Both the position numbers and the translations under genes were made by a program. Positions 27,306-37,567 of a stretch of 64,000 bases of DNA are shown here, piece by piece. The notes beneath the pieces are model-generated. The model worked only from the letters and a program-made list of their open reading frames with translations, searched no databases and was not told the DNA's origin. Source of the DNA: Moritella sp. JT01 (GTDB taxonomy: Bacteria > Pseudomonadota > Gammaproteobacteria > Enterobacterales > Moritellaceae); contig NZ_LOCN01000001.1 in the NCBI RefSeq assembly GCF_001574435.1, forward strand, positions 14,774 to 78,773. Direction: 5' to 3'. Position 1 is the first letter of the stretch; every line of letters starts with the position of its first letter.

Positions 27306-28157
27306 TTAGCGTAATTTAATCACTTTATTATCGATTAAACGTGCCTTTCCTAAGAATGCAGCCATTAAAACAACGGCTTGCTGACTGTCTTTAGTGAGAC
27401 TCGCTAACGTATCCGCGTCAACAATATCAATCGCATCGGTATTAAAACCAGCAGCATTAAGCTGTGCAGTGGCTTGTGCTACTAATGTTTTATTTGCTTG
27501 TTCATCAGTGCTTACTTGGTTCGCAATAGTGTCCATCACATCAGCTAATAGTGGTGCTACCATGCGCTCTTCAGCGGTTAATAAACCATTGCGAGAGCTC
27601 ATTGCCAAGCCTGATTCTTCACGTACAGTCGGCAGGCCAACAATTTGAATTGGCATTGCCAGATCATCAACCATATGACGGATTAAGGCTAATTGTTGGA
27701 AATCTTTCTCACCAAATAAAGCCACGTCAGGTTGTACTAAATTAAATAATTTAGCCACAATCGTCGATACACCATTAAAGTGACCCGGACGATGTGCACC
27801 TTCAAGTACTTCAGAAATACCCGGCACTTGAATGAAGGTTTGCGATGCTAGGCCGTGTGGGTATATCAGCTCTGGACTTGGCGTGAAGACTAAATCGGTA
27901 TCAACACTTTGTAATGCGCGGCAATCTTCGTCTAACGTACGCGGGTATGCTGCTAAATCGGCAGCTTGGTTAAACTGCATTGGATTAACAAATATACTGA
28001 CTACAACACGGTCAGCGTATTTTTGCGCTTCTTTAACAAGGGCTAAATGACCATCGTGTAAGTTACCCATAGTCGGTACAAATGCAGTGGATAGACCACG
28101 ACGACGCCAAGCGATAACCTGTTCTCTAAGAACATCAATATTTGCAATAATATCCAT
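27306..28157 (-). CDS. panC: Pantothenate synthetase
   Basis: 283 residues. The nucleotidyltransferase HIGH-like segment is [16 protein letters not shown], followed by [23 protein letters not shown] and the GEKDFQQL segment; MSSRNGLL is the KMSKS-like region. It joins pantoate and beta-alanine with ATP. The pair panB-panC is separated by 108 bases holding a GC-rich hairpin. Confidence 0.97.
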   Translation of the reverse strand: MDIIANIDVLREQVIAWRRRGLSTAFVPTMGNLHDGHLALVKEAQKYADRVVVSIFVNPMQFNQAADLAAYPRTLDEDCRALQSVDTDLVFTPSPELIYPHGLASQTFIQVPGISEVLEGAHRPGHFNGVSTIVAKLFNLVQPDVALFGEKDFQQLALIRHMVDDLAMPIQIVGLPTVREESGLAMSSRNGLLTAEERMVAPLLADVMDTIANQVSTDEQANKTLVAQATAQLNAAGFNTDAIDIVDADTLASLTKDSQQAVVLMAAFLGKARLIDNKVIKLR

Positions 28158-28193
28158 ATATGAATTACCTAATTAAATTGGTAGGGGATGTTG

Positions 28194-28239
28194 AAAAAGG
28201 GGGTGCATGCAAATTTTAACTATTTGCTTATAGCCCCCT
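28194..28239 (-). terminator. Hairpin between panB and panC
   Basis: A two-tier stem: an outer GGGGG / CCCCC pair and an inner GCAAAT / ATTTGC pair. On the minus strand it is followed by TTTTTC. It could partly end transcription after panB or shape expression of panC. Confidence 0.4.
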
Positions 28240-28265
28240 CTATCAATTTAAGCGTGCATGTGAAT

Positions 28266-29060
28266 TTATGAGAACATGTGCTCATCGGCAGGGAAAGTCT
28301 GTGCGGCAACTTCATCGATATAAGCGATGATGGCTTTACGCATATCGCCGGTTTCGGCTAAAAAATTCTTTGAGAATTTAGGTACAAAGCCTTTCGAAAT
28401 ACCGAATGCATCATGCATAACTAAGATTTGACCATCTGTATCGCGACCAGCACCAATACCAATGACAGGGATAGTTAAGGCCTCTGAAATACGTTTTGCC
28501 AACGGTGCTGGGATACACTCTACAACTAATAGTTGGATACCAGCAGCTTGTAATGAAAGTGCATGCTCGACCATTTCATCCGCTTTATCTTGTGCTCGGC
28601 CTTGTACTTTAAAACCGCCAAAAACGTGAACGGATTGTGGTGTTAAGCCAAGATGACCACACACAGGGATACCGCGTTCAGTCAGTGCTGCAACGCTCTC
28701 AACTAACCATTCGCCGCCTTCAACTTTAACCATGTTGGCACCCGCTTGCATAAGCGTTGTCGCATTGGTTAAGGTCTGCTCTTTAGTGGCATAACTCATA
28801 AATGGCATATCTGCGATAACCAGTGAGTGAGTCGCACCTGCACGAACACAGCGGGTATGATAAGCAATATCTGTAACAGTAACAGGTAGCGTATCATTGT
28901 GGCCTTGCAGTACCATGCCCATCGAGTCGCCAACTAATAATACTGGCACTCCGGCTTCGTCAAATAATGCAGAAAAACTCGCATCATAAGCGGTAATACT
29001 GGCAAACTTTTGTCCTGCTTGTTTCATTTTAAGCAGTTTAGATACGGTAACTTTGCTCAT
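28266..29060 (-). CDS. panB: 3-methyl-2-oxobutanoate hydroxymethyltransferase
   Basis: 264 residues, E. coli length. Family segments are [55 protein letters not shown] and [15 protein letters not shown]. It makes ketopantoate using methylenetetrahydrofolate. It follows folK by 18 bases, which also ties it to folate metabolism. Confidence 0.97.
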   Translation of the reverse strand: MSKVTVSKLLKMKQAGQKFASITAYDASFSALFDEAGVPVLLVGDSMGMVLQGHNDTLPVTVTDIAYHTRCVRAGATHSLVIADMPFMSYATKEQTLTNATTLMQAGANMVKVEGGEWLVESVAALTERGIPVCGHLGLTPQSVHVFGGFKVQGRAQDKADEMVEHALSLQAAGIQLLVVECIPAPLAKRISEALTIPVIGIGAGRDTDGQILVMHDAFGISKGFVPKFSKNFLAETGDMRKAIIAYIDEVAAQTFPADEHMFS

Positions 29061-29078
29061 TATAAATCCTTCTTCACA

Positions 29079-29606
29079 TTACTCTATGTTTTGATAAATA
29101 GCTAAGTCATTACGCGGACAGGCCTTAAGGAAGTCTGACAATACCTGACCACAAGGTAATTGTAATTGTGGTGCTATTTCTGCTAATGGATAGAGTACAA
29201 ATTCACGCTCTTTCATGCCGTAATGCGGCACGGTTAAACGGGGTGTACTCATGATGTCATCACCGTATAGTAAGATATCTAAATCGAGGGTTCTTGCTCC
29301 CCAATGTTCTTTACGTACACGGCCTTGCTCATTTTCAATCTGCTGTAGCGCATCAAGTAATTCAATTGGCGCTAAACGGGTATCGACACAGGCAACCGCA
29401 TTAATATAATCTGGTTGCTCTTGTGGTCCCATTGGCTTACTTGCATACAGGGATGATACCGAAATAAAACGACTTTCAGTCAGTGCCTCTAGCGTTGTTA
29501 TTGCTTCTTTGGCTTGCGCTACTGGATCGGCAAGATTACTGCCGATCGCGATATAACAGCGGGTATAGTCTTGCTTGTTAATATCATGTTTTTTTAGAAC
29601 TGACAT
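29079..29606 (-). CDS. folK: 6-hydroxymethyl-7,8-dihydropterin pyrophosphokinase
   Basis: About 175 residues from the ATG at 29606, 4 bases beyond the pcnB stop. A longer reading up to 29684 overlaps pcnB and its start has no support. Another ATG at 29618 is possible. YIAIGSNLADP, the QPDYINAVAC segment, RVRKEHWGARTLDLDILLYGDD and LTVPHYGMKEREFVLYPL are the HPPK signatures, including the Mg-binding Asp pair DLD. It makes the pyrophosphate needed for folate synthesis. Translation is probably coupled to pcnB, an order shared with E. coli. Confidence 0.93.
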   Translation of the reverse strand: MSVLKKHDINKQDYTRCYIAIGSNLADPVAQAKEAITTLEALTESRFISVSSLYASKPMGPQEQPDYINAVACVDTRLAPIELLDALQQIENEQGRVRKEHWGARTLDLDILLYGDDIMSTPRLTVPHYGMKEREFVLYPLAEIAPQLQLPCGQVLSDFLKACPRNDLAIYQNIE

Positions 29607-29610
29607 ACTA

Positions 29611-31134
29611 CTAAGCATCACTTTCGCTCGCAGGCTTCTTCTTTTTAGCGCGTCGAGGACGTGTTTTTTTACCTGCAGGTGCATTCAATTCTTTAATTAA
29701 GTTTTGACGGCCTGTTGCATTGGCAGTTTGATAATCGCGCCACCATTGAGTGACTTCAACTAAGTCGCCACCTTGGATCTCGGCGCGCATTTCTAAGAAA
29801 TCAAAACCAGCACGGAATTTTAAGTGTTCGAACGCTTTTTCTGCGCGTTTACCTTGGCGACGTGGTAAGCGGCCTTGTAAATGCCAAATATCACGGATTG
29901 TTGAAGTGAATCGACGTGGAATTGCAATACTCTTAGTTTGCGAATCCAGCGCGTCATTCATTGCTAATAACAAGGCATCACTGTAGTTAAGACCACTGTC
30001 AATAACGCGTTCTTCAGCCATCGCTTCCAGTGGATACCATAACATCGCGGCATATAAATAAGCCGGTGTTACACGCTTGCCAGCATTAATACGGCGGTCA
30101 GTATTGTCTAACGCAATTTGGATGAATTTATCACAGTTACTTGAACCGTCTTCATTTTGATACTTGCTAACAAGTGGGAACAAAGGTTGGAATAAACCAT
30201 GTTTTTTCATTAGTTTGTAAGTGGCTAAACCGTGACCATTTAAGAATAGTTTTAATGTTTCTTCAAATAAACGGGCTGCTGGAATACTTTGTAATAAGCT
30301 GGCTAGCTGTTTGATTGGTGCTTCTGCTTCAGGGCTGATTTGCATGTCTAATTTAGCGGAAAAACGCACTGCACGTAACATACGTACTGGATCTTCACGG
30401 TAACGAGTCTCTGGATCACCAATTAAACGTAGTTGTTTACTTTGTAAATCGGCAAGGCCGCCAGCAAAGTCATAAACAGCACGGTCGGCAATGTTGTAGT
30501 AAAGTGCATTAACGGTAAAGTCACGACGTTCAGCATCTTCACTAATGGTGCCGTAGACGTTATCACGTAACAGCATGCCACCATCAGACTGCTTTGATGT
30601 TTGTTGATTTTGTTCTTTTTCTTCTACGTGATGACCACGGAAGGTTGCAACTTCGATCATGTCACGGCCAAATAAGATGTGAGCAAGACGGAAGCGGCGG
30701 CCCACTAAACGGCAGTTATGGAATAGTTTTTTGATTTGCTCTGGTTCAGCATTGGTCGCAATATCGAAATCTTTTGGTTCTTGGCCGATAAAGATATCAC
30801 GTACACCACCACCAACCAGGTAAGCTTGGTAGCCTGATTTGTGTAAACGATAAAGTACTTTTAAGGCGTTTTCACTAATTAAATTATGGTTTACCGGGTG
30901 TTGACCCTTCTCCAGTTTCAGTTCATTTAATCCTAAATTCTGTACATCTTGTGGTACTACTGGCGCAACGGCCGTATTAGAATGAGTATCTTCAGGTGTG
31001 TTTTTACTCTGTGCATCACGATCTTTGCGTGTATTTGACGCTGTTTCAGAAACAGTTTCTTTCACATCCGATGTTTGATCTATCTGCTTTCTGCTTAGTA
31101 TATTTTTACAGAATTTAGTGATTTGAGTGAAAAT
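29611..31134 (-). CDS. pcnB: Poly(A) polymerase I, with probable AUU start codon
   Basis: The usual reading starts at a GTG at 31065. Upstream in the same frame an ATT at 31134 opens a segment translating as (M)FTQITKFCKNILSRK, which matches the E. coli PcnB N-terminus (FTRVANFCRKVLSRE), and E. coli pcnB is reported to start at AUU. GAGGTG lies just upstream. The full protein would have 507 residues. The nucleotidyltransferase head holds GGGVRDIFIGQEPKDFDIAT with the catalytic DFD, RRDFTVNALYYN follows, and the tail is basic. It adds 3' poly(A) tails that speed RNA decay. Confidence 0.93.
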   Translation of the reverse strand: MFTQITKFCKNILSRKQIDQTSDVKETVSETASNTRKDRDAQSKNTPEDTHSNTAVAPVVPQDVQNLGLNELKLEKGQHPVNHNLISENALKVLYRLHKSGYQAYLVGGGVRDIFIGQEPKDFDIATNAEPEQIKKLFHNCRLVGRRFRLAHILFGRDMIEVATFRGHHVEEKEQNQQTSKQSDGGMLLRDNVYGTISEDAERRDFTVNALYYNIADRAVYDFAGGLADLQSKQLRLIGDPETRYREDPVRMLRAVRFSAKLDMQISPEAEAPIKQLASLLQSIPAARLFEETLKLFLNGHGLATYKLMKKHGLFQPLFPLVSKYQNEDGSSNCDKFIQIALDNTDRRINAGKRVTPAYLYAAMLWYPLEAMAEERVIDSGLNYSDALLLAMNDALDSQTKSIAIPRRFTSTIRDIWHLQGRLPRRQGKRAEKAFEHLKFRAGFDFLEMRAEIQGGDLVEVTQWWRDYQTANATGRQNLIKELNAPAGKKTRPRRAKKKKPASESDA

Positions 31135-31246
31135 GGTACACCTCGAATTAATAGTAAAATAGGTTGAATTATTTATGCCGCCATATAATAGCGCTGCATT
31201 GATAAAATGACAAAGATTGTTGACGAAATTTAGTATTAATCTTGCC

Positions 31247-32125
31247 TTATCGGCTTAATACGATTGATTTCTGTCTGGGTAGGTTTTTGACGGACCAATG
31301 TTCTGTACCCCATTGTAATAGGTGGGGGATAGATAGATCTTGAAGCTCGTTACACACGGGTAATGCTAAGAATCTGAATGCATCAATTAAGAGGGCTTTA
31401 GCCTGACTGATATCTAAGCCGGGCGCATGATTCTGTTTACTCAATTTAGAGCCATCGGCATTACTGGCCAAAGGCAAATGTAAATATGAGGGGGCTGGCT
31501 GTGAAAATTGTTCAAACAGATATAATTGTCGTCCTGTTGGTTCAATTAAATCAGCGCCACGCACCACTTGGGTAATACCTTGGTAAATATCATCCACGAC
31601 AACGGCAAGATTATAAGCAAACAGGCCATCTTTACGATGAATGATAAAGTCTTCTGCAGCCAGTGCTTTCTCGATATCTATTTTACCATGTAACTCATCC
31701 ATAAAATGATTAACTGGCACTGTCGTCGTTACCCGCAAGGCGGCATTATTTGCAGTCAGTTGTTTGTGCTTACAGTGTCCTTGATAAAAGACGCCTTGTG
31801 CTTGGATCTGTTTGCGGGTGCAATGACAGTAGTAGGTTAAACCTTGCTGGTTAAGCTGGGCAATGGCTTCTTGATAAGCAGAACTGCGCTGGCTTTGATA
31901 GATAACATCACCATCCCAATGTAACCCAAAGGCATCGAGTGTTGTTAAGATATTCGTTGCGGCACCTGCAATTTCTCTAGGGGGATCGAGATCTTCAATG
32001 CGCACTAACCAAGTACCTTGGTTGGCTTTTGCTTGTAAATAGCTGCCAACAGCAGCGATCAGGGAACCAAAATGTAATGGTCCTGAAGGAGAGGGCGCGA
32101 AGCGTCCTACATAGCTATTGGACAT
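31247..32125 (-). CDS. gluQ: Glutamyl-Q tRNA(Asp) synthetase
   Basis: 292 residues, a truncated GluRS with no anticodon-binding domain. [17 protein letters not shown] is the HIGH-type segment, [10 protein letters not shown] the KMSKS-type segment, and CHCTRKQI with the later GHCKHK supplies Cys ligands for zinc. By homology it charges the queuosine base of tRNA-Asp with glutamate. It lies between pcnB and dksA, the same order as in E. coli. Confidence 0.95.
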   Translation of the reverse strand: MSNSYVGRFAPSPSGPLHFGSLIAAVGSYLQAKANQGTWLVRIEDLDPPREIAGAATNILTTLDAFGLHWDGDVIYQSQRSSAYQEAIAQLNQQGLTYYCHCTRKQIQAQGVFYQGHCKHKQLTANNAALRVTTTVPVNHFMDELHGKIDIEKALAAEDFIIHRKDGLFAYNLAVVVDDIYQGITQVVRGADLIEPTGRQLYLFEQFSQPAPSYLHLPLASNADGSKLSKQNHAPGLDISQAKALLIDAFRFLALPVCNELQDLSIPHLLQWGTEHWSVKNLPRQKSIVLSR

Positions 32126-32192
32126 AAACTGGGTTCTTAAAATAGAAAGAGGGCTAAGAAGCCCTCAATAAATCATGTCAGTTAAAAACTGA

Positions 32193-32636
32193 TTAGCCAA
32201 CCATTTGCTTTTCTTTGATTTCAGAAAGCGTTTTGCAGTCAATACATTGGTTTGCAGTCGGTCGTGCTTCTAAGCGACGGATACCAATTTCGATACCACA
32301 TGTGTTACAAAAACCGAATTCATCATGTTCAATTGATTGAAGTGTTTTTTCGATTTTTTTGATCAGTTTTCGTTCACGATCACGTGCTCGAAGTTCTAAG
32401 CTAAATTCTTCTTCCTGAGCTGCTCTATCAACAGGATCTGGAAAGTTTGACGCTTCATCCTTCATATGAACTACAGTGCGATCAACTTCTTCACGTAGTT
32501 CATTACGCCAAGCACTTAAAATGTTTTTAAAGTGATCGCGTTGCTTCTCGCCCATGTATTCTTCACCAGGCTGTTCTTGGTAAGCTTCAACACCTGCGAT
32601 GGCTAAAACACCGAGTAATTTTTTCGCTTCAGGCAT
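32193..32636 (-). CDS. dksA: RNA polymerase-binding transcription factor DksA
   Basis: 147 residues from the ATG at 32636, which has AGGAGAG just before it. The ATG at 32657 would place the ribosome binding site inside the gene. The coiled-coil tip has the DPVDRA (DxxDxA) motif. The C-terminal zinc finger is CNTCGIEIG ... CIDCK, with all four Cys. DksA works with ppGpp at RNA polymerase to control rRNA and amino acid promoters. It follows sfsA on the minus strand and precedes gluQ. Confidence 0.97.
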   Translation of the reverse strand: MPEAKKLLGVLAIAGVEAYQEQPGEEYMGEKQRDHFKNILSAWRNELREEVDRTVVHMKDEASNFPDPVDRAAQEEEFSLELRARDRERKLIKKIEKTLQSIEHDEFGFCNTCGIEIGIRRLEARPTANQCIDCKTLSEIKEKQMVG

Positions 32637-32790
32637 GCTATCTCTCCTAGTCCGCATTACGCCATAATATTACAGAGCACTGCTAAGCAATATTTATGGG
32701 CGGTATAAATACCAGAAACACACAAACTGCGCAAACTAAACTGGCAAATTGTTCACTAACACCCTCTTTTGGGTTAGTTTAGCTGTGACA

Positions 32791-33498
32791 TTAGTCACAG
32801 TTGAATGAAATTTGTTCTATCAACGTAATTTCGTGTTTTTCTATTGTACTCGCGTATGCAAATACTTCAACTCCTTGGTCAATTGCCTGCTTAACAAGAT
32901 TACTATAGTCTTTATCTAAGTGTTTAGCAGGTTTTAGCGTCTTAATTCCTGTGTGCTGAATAACAAATAATAATACTGCTCGGTGTCCGTTTTTCTTTAC
33001 AGTCATCAGCTCTCTGAGGTGTTTTTGTCCCCGGACGCTGACAGTATCGGGAAAATAACCACAGCCGTTTTCTAATAAGCTGGCACTCTTCACTTCGATA
33101 TAGCATTTACCGCGTTTAGCATCATCGAGTAAAATATCAATCCGGCTATTTTCATTACCATATTTCACTTCGGTGGTCAGATTTTCGTAGCCAGTTAGCT
33201 GTGATATAGCGGCCGATTGAATTGCTTCTTTGGCTAGTTGGTTGGCTCTGGCTGTATTGATGCAAATTAAATCACCATTGGCTTTTTCGGTAAGCTCCCA
33301 AGAGCGTGAATATTTACGTTTTGGATTGTCTGAGGTTGAGTACCAGATAGTATCGCCTGGATCACCACAGCCTGTCATTGCACCGGTATTAGCACAGTGA
33401 ATGGTAACTTCTTCACCATTTTCAAGAATGACATCGGCTAAAAATCGCTTGTAGCGTTTAATTAACGTGGCGGACTGTAAGGGTGTTGGATAATGCAT
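32791..33498 (-). CDS. sfsA: SfsA family protein (sugar fermentation stimulation protein)
   Basis: 235 residues from the ATG at 33498, matching the 234 of E. coli SfsA. The frame stays open to 33558, but those extra residues are not in the family and overlap a hairpin. [43 protein letters not shown] and [18 protein letters not shown] are shared with E. coli. It is a probable nuclease-fold protein of unclear function. It begins the minus-strand block sfsA-dksA-gluQ-pcnB-folK. Confidence 0.93.
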   Translation of the reverse strand: MHYPTPLQSATLIKRYKRFLADVILENGEEVTIHCANTGAMTGCGDPGDTIWYSTSDNPKRKYSRSWELTEKANGDLICINTARANQLAKEAIQSAAISQLTGYENLTTEVKYGNENSRIDILLDDAKRGKCYIEVKSASLLENGCGYFPDTVSVRGQKHLRELMTVKKNGHRAVLLFVIQHTGIKTLKPAKHLDKDYSNLVKQAIDQGVEVFAYASTIEKHEITLIEQISFNCD

Positions 33499-33556
33499 AA
33501 TCAGCTCATTAGTGGGAAAACAGCCTAGAGCATAATAATTTTTGGAAAAGAAAGCC

Positions 33557-33593
33557 ATAGGTAACCAGAGGTTACAACATCATGGTTGCCTAT
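33557..33593 (-). terminator. Hairpin after the unknown secreted gene
   Basis: ATAGGTAACC pairs with GGTTGCCTAT with one mismatch. On the minus strand a T-rich tract follows. It fits a terminator for the gene at 33609-34868 and supports the internal start of sfsA. Confidence 0.4.
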
Positions 33594-33608
33594 GTCGTCG
33601 AAAGGTAA

Positions 33609-34868
33609 TTAGTTGAACTTAGACAGATCTCGTCGCCACTGTTTGTCTTCTTCACCCCCAGATTTTTGCCATATTTGTTTTACATTGACGGTCAATTGGC
33701 CATTAATCTCATTCGCATTGAGGATGAATGTAAGCGGGTTAGCGATATTGGGTTGTGATAAAATCTGTTGGTCGTTAAATACTTGCTCGACAATACATAT
33801 CGAGGTTTTATCTGGGCTGTCAGCATCGCGAGCGAGTGGGTTATTACAGTTGTTCATCAGATCTCCCCCATTAGGATACAGCACACCTAACATTTGATGC
33901 TGGTTACCAATTGAAATATCAAAATAGATTTTTTGACTGGCAAGGTAATTATAGATGTTAGCTGACAGTATCGACGGTGCACGCTCTTTTTCGTTATAAA
34001 ACCGGGATAGTTTTAAATACGTAGAGCTACCACCGGGGGCAGTAACATCGGCAGAACGCACGTATTTATGTAATATACGCATATGGTGTATAGGGAGGGT
34101 CCAGCCAACTTGCACTTGGACTTTAACATCGCCATTATTCAGTTCTTCAACATTGGTGATGCGTGTTCGTACTTTGGTATTGAGGATAGGGTCAATGACT
34201 TCTGCTTCAATACTATCTCGTACTTTTAATAACTGGGCTAGATTGAATTGCGGGCTACTACCGTGATCTGAAAACAGGCGCTTTACATCATCGAGTACCG
34301 ATGTAAGCTGCATGACTTGACGGTCTTGTTGGCGTATTAACCGTGCGCTTTGCTGCGTTGATATTTGTTGTTCAGCAATGGCTAATTTGATCTCACCTAA
34401 ATTTTTTAAATTATTATCGAATTCGTTATCTAGGGTGATCAGACTTTTTTCTATCGTGGGACTGTTACGTAATATGGCGATGCTTTGGCCAATGTAATGT
34501 TCATCAAATGTTGCCCGTATTTGCTGTACTACAAATATTTGACCTTTGTACACATCTTTATCTTTGACTATCTGTGGTTTGTTTTGTGGCGTAATTTTAA
34601 TATACGCGGCTTGAATAATAGGCACATATTGTTTGTAGTTAGTAAGATTGACGGGTTTGTTCATTAATTGATAATTACGTACATTAAAGCTGGCTTTGAT
34701 ACGGGCTTTTTCTTGCATAATTTGTTTGGCACTGGCAATACTTTCGCCATTGCTGAGTTGATGGGTAATAGTATATGTTTTTGACCAAAAGCCAATGTGA
34801 GCCATTGCGGTATGGTTATAACTGAGTGTGAATAATAAGGATAAAAAAAGTGACGTAGATAGGCGCAT
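33609..34868 (-). CDS. Secreted protein, unknown
   Basis: 419 residues with a signal peptide (MRLSTSLFLSLLFTLSYNHTAMA, cleaved after AMA). No membrane segments follow. The middle (about residues 150-205) looks helical and Gln-rich (QQISTQQSARLIRQQDRQVM), perhaps a short coiled coil. The C-terminal half has a pair of Cys (NNCN and ICIVEQ). An N-terminal part with a repeated KARIKASFNVRNY pattern is reminiscent of LPP20/FlgT-like domains, but I am not sure enough to assign it. It is divergent from hrpB. Confidence 0.6.
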   Translation of the reverse strand: MRLSTSLFLSLLFTLSYNHTAMAHIGFWSKTYTITHQLSNGESIASAKQIMQEKARIKASFNVRNYQLMNKPVNLTNYKQYVPIIQAAYIKITPQNKPQIVKDKDVYKGQIFVVQQIRATFDEHYIGQSIAILRNSPTIEKSLITLDNEFDNNLKNLGEIKLAIAEQQISTQQSARLIRQQDRQVMQLTSVLDDVKRLFSDHGSSPQFNLAQLLKVRDSIEAEVIDPILNTKVRTRITNVEELNNGDVKVQVQVGWTLPIHHMRILHKYVRSADVTAPGGSSTYLKLSRFYNEKERAPSILSANIYNYLASQKIYFDISIGNQHQMLGVLYPNGGDLMNNCNNPLARDADSPDKTSICIVEQVFNDQQILSQPNIANPLTFILNANEINGQLTVNVKQIWQKSGGEEDKQWRRDLSKFN

Positions 34869-34981
34869 AGTAACTTCCTTTTGCTATTCCTTATAAATAA
34901 TAGACTTAAATTTAATGAATGGTGTTTTTAGGGTAAAATCGAACTATTACTGATTAATTTATTTTATTCTGAGAGGCCTTT

Positions 34982-37492
34982 GTGGCAGCGTTACCGATCA
35001 CCGCCGTATTACCCGATTTATTTACAGCCTTAAAATCATCCAATCAAATTATCTTGCAAGCGCCACCTGGTGCTGGTAAATCAACCTTATTACCACTTAA
35101 ATTACTGCAAGAAAATATCTTTAGTGGTCGAATTTTAATGTTAGAACCAAGGCGTCTTGCTGCGCGTAATATTGCTGTATTTATGGCCTCGCAGTTACAA
35201 CAAAAAGTCGGAGAAGATATTGGTTATCGTATGCGTGGCGATACTAAAGTGTCGAAATCAACACGGTTGGAAGTGGTAACTGAAGGGATCTTAACGCGGA
35301 TGATCCAGCAAGATCCGGAACTCAGCGATTACGATCTCATTATATTTGATGAATTTCACGAACGCTCACTCAATGCTGATATCGGTTTAGCGTTTGCGCT
35401 CGAAGTGCAGCAAGGTTTACGCGATGATTTAAATTTATTAGTGATGTCGGCAACGCTCGACAGCGAAGGGCTACAGAAAATGTTGCCAGAGGCGAAACTA
35501 TTAACGGCAGAAGGACGTTGTTTCCCGGTTTCTTATAGTTATCACCCGATGAACTTACAGCGTAGTACGATTAAGCAAGCGTTGCCCAGCGCGATAACAG
35601 CAACGGTTAAATTAGCGCTACAGCAGCAGGGCGGTAATATTCTGGTATTTTTGCCTGGGGTGAGTGAAATTAAACGTTGCCAGCAACAGTTACAAGAATT
35701 AGTTAATGCGCATCTACAAGTACTGCCCTTATATGGCCAATTAACGCAACAGCAGCAACAGGCAGCAATTAATCCTATCGCCGCAGGGCAACGCAAGATT
35801 GTATTGGCGACCAACATAGCCGAAACCTCATTAACTATTGAAGGTATTTCGGTGGTGATTGATTCTGGCCTTGAGCGCCGAGTTAGCTTCTCCCCACGCT
35901 CGGGGGTCAGCAGATTACAGACCAGACGAATAAGCCAAGCATCTGCAACTCAACGAGCAGGGCGTGCGGGGCGTTTACAAGTAGGGCACTGTTATCGTTT
36001 ATGGCGTGAAGAAGATCACAGTCGCTTAGATGCACAAATAGAACCAGAAATTATTGCTGCTGATTTAACTTCAACCTGCTTAGAACTTAAGGTATGGGGG
36101 GTCAATAGCTTTACGGAACTGTCATTACTCGATCAGCCTTCATTGGCAAATGTGCAATATGCTGAATCGTTATTAACCGAACTTGGCGCTCTAGACGCGG
36201 GGAGTTGCAGTAAACATGGCCAAGCATTGGCTGAATTTGGTATGTCACCACGGTTAGCGCATATGCTGTTAACGGCAAAAGAGTGGGAAAGTGAACTGCC
36301 GGGTATTAGTTGGTTGGCCTGTCGATTAATCGCATTACTTGAAGGTAGTGAACGCTTACCACTTGATTTGGATTCTGCATTACAACAAATGGCATCGGGG
36401 CAATTTAAACAAGCGCAACGTCAAGCACAGCAATGGGCCCAACGTTTTAGCTTTGTGAAAAGCAGCAGTCAGTATCGAAACACGAATGCTTATACTGGGT
36501 TGTTATTAGCGTTAGCGTATCCAGACCGTATCGCACAGCGTCGTGATAGTACAGGACGAGGGCAAGCTGGTCACGGGCAAGATGTGCTGTATATGTTAAG
36601 TAATGGACTCGGGGTTAAATTGATGAGCGACGCCAGTTTAACCAGTGCTGAATTAATGGTTGTGGCTGATTTATCCTTAACCGAACAAGGCGCTGATGCC
36701 ATGGTGTATAACGCCTGTGCAATTGACCTCGTGGAATTACAAACGTGGTTACCGCAGTTATTTAGTCAACAGGCGTTTGTGCAATGGGACTTAAAAGCGC
36801 AGAAATTGATTGCTGAGCAGCGTCAATGTTTAGGCAAGTTAGTATTATCCCGTAAGGTATTAACCGATATCACCCCAGCGCAAAAGCAAACAGCAGTACT
36901 GGCTGGCATTCGCAAGGCTGGTTTGTCGGTATTACCGTGGAACGAACAAAATAAGGCTTTACTTACACGCTTGCGTTGCGCACACCAGTGGCTGTCTGAA
37001 TTGGGCTTTGTTGATTACAGTGATGTGGCTTTAATTGACGATCTAGAACACTGGTTACTGCCGTACTTAACAGGCGTAACTGGGCCTGCGCAGATGAAAA
37101 AAATACCGTTAACAGAGGCGTTGTTATCACGTTTGGAGTGGTCGCTACAGCAGCGTTTGGATAAAGAGTTACCCACTCATTTTACAGTGCCAACAGGTTC
37201 AAAAATTAAGTTACGTTATAATGATAATGCCGCGCCGAGTTTACCGGTGCGTATTCAAGAGATGTTTGGTCAAGCTAATAAACCTGCGGTAGCCAATGGC
37301 CGCGTACCGATTGTGATTGAATTACTGTCACCGGCCCAACGTCCACTACAGATAACCCAAGATTTATTGGGCTTTTGGAGTGGCAGTTATGCCGAGGTGA
37401 AAAAAGAAATGAAAGGTCGTTATCCGAAGCATTATTGGCCAGATAACCCATTAGAAGCGATGCCGACACGACGTGTAAAAAAACATATGTAG
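34982..37492 (+). CDS. hrpB: ATP-dependent RNA helicase HrpB
   Basis: 836 residues starting at a GTG with GAGAGG nearby. Walker A is APPGAGKST, the DEAH box reads DEFHERS as in HrpB, followed by MSATLD and the motif VI segment TQRAGRAGRL. The HrpB-specific C-terminal domain fills the last 350 residues. It is a DExH helicase of unclear substrate. In E. coli hrpB is next to sfsA and mrcB; here the two neighbours are at 33.5 and 42.2 kb, with extra genes in between. Confidence 0.96.
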   Translation: MAALPITAVLPDLFTALKSSNQIILQAPPGAGKSTLLPLKLLQENIFSGRILMLEPRRLAARNIAVFMASQLQQKVGEDIGYRMRGDTKVSKSTRLEVVTEGILTRMIQQDPELSDYDLIIFDEFHERSLNADIGLAFALEVQQGLRDDLNLLVMSATLDSEGLQKMLPEAKLLTAEGRCFPVSYSYHPMNLQRSTIKQALPSAITATVKLALQQQGGNILVFLPGVSEIKRCQQQLQELVNAHLQVLPLYGQLTQQQQQAAINPIAAGQRKIVLATNIAETSLTIEGISVVIDSGLERRVSFSPRSGVSRLQTRRISQASATQRAGRAGRLQVGHCYRLWREEDHSRLDAQIEPEIIAADLTSTCLELKVWGVNSFTELSLLDQPSLANVQYAESLLTELGALDAGSCSKHGQALAEFGMSPRLAHMLLTAKEWESELPGISWLACRLIALLEGSERLPLDLDSALQQMASGQFKQAQRQAQQWAQRFSFVKSSSQYRNTNAYTGLLLALAYPDRIAQRRDSTGRGQAGHGQDVLYMLSNGLGVKLMSDASLTSAELMVVADLSLTEQGADAMVYNACAIDLVELQTWLPQLFSQQAFVQWDLKAQKLIAEQRQCLGKLVLSRKVLTDITPAQKQTAVLAGIRKAGLSVLPWNEQNKALLTRLRCAHQWLSELGFVDYSDVALIDDLEHWLLPYLTGVTGPAQMKKIPLTEALLSRLEWSLQQRLDKELPTHFTVPTGSKIKLRYNDNAAPSLPVRIQEMFGQANKPAVANGRVPIVIELLSPAQRPLQITQDLLGFWSGSYAEVKKEMKGRYPKHYWPDNPLEAMPTRRVKKHM

Positions 37493-37567
37493 GAAAGCAG
37501 CAATAATTATTCGTAATCTGCTATTATCCCGCAGAGTTCGTTTCAGACAAATAAAAGAAGATTTATC

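Noticed and set aside
33499-33558. Longer N-terminus of SfsA
   Set aside because: The extra 20 residues are absent from E. coli SfsA and overlap a hairpin; the ATG at 33498 gives the family length.
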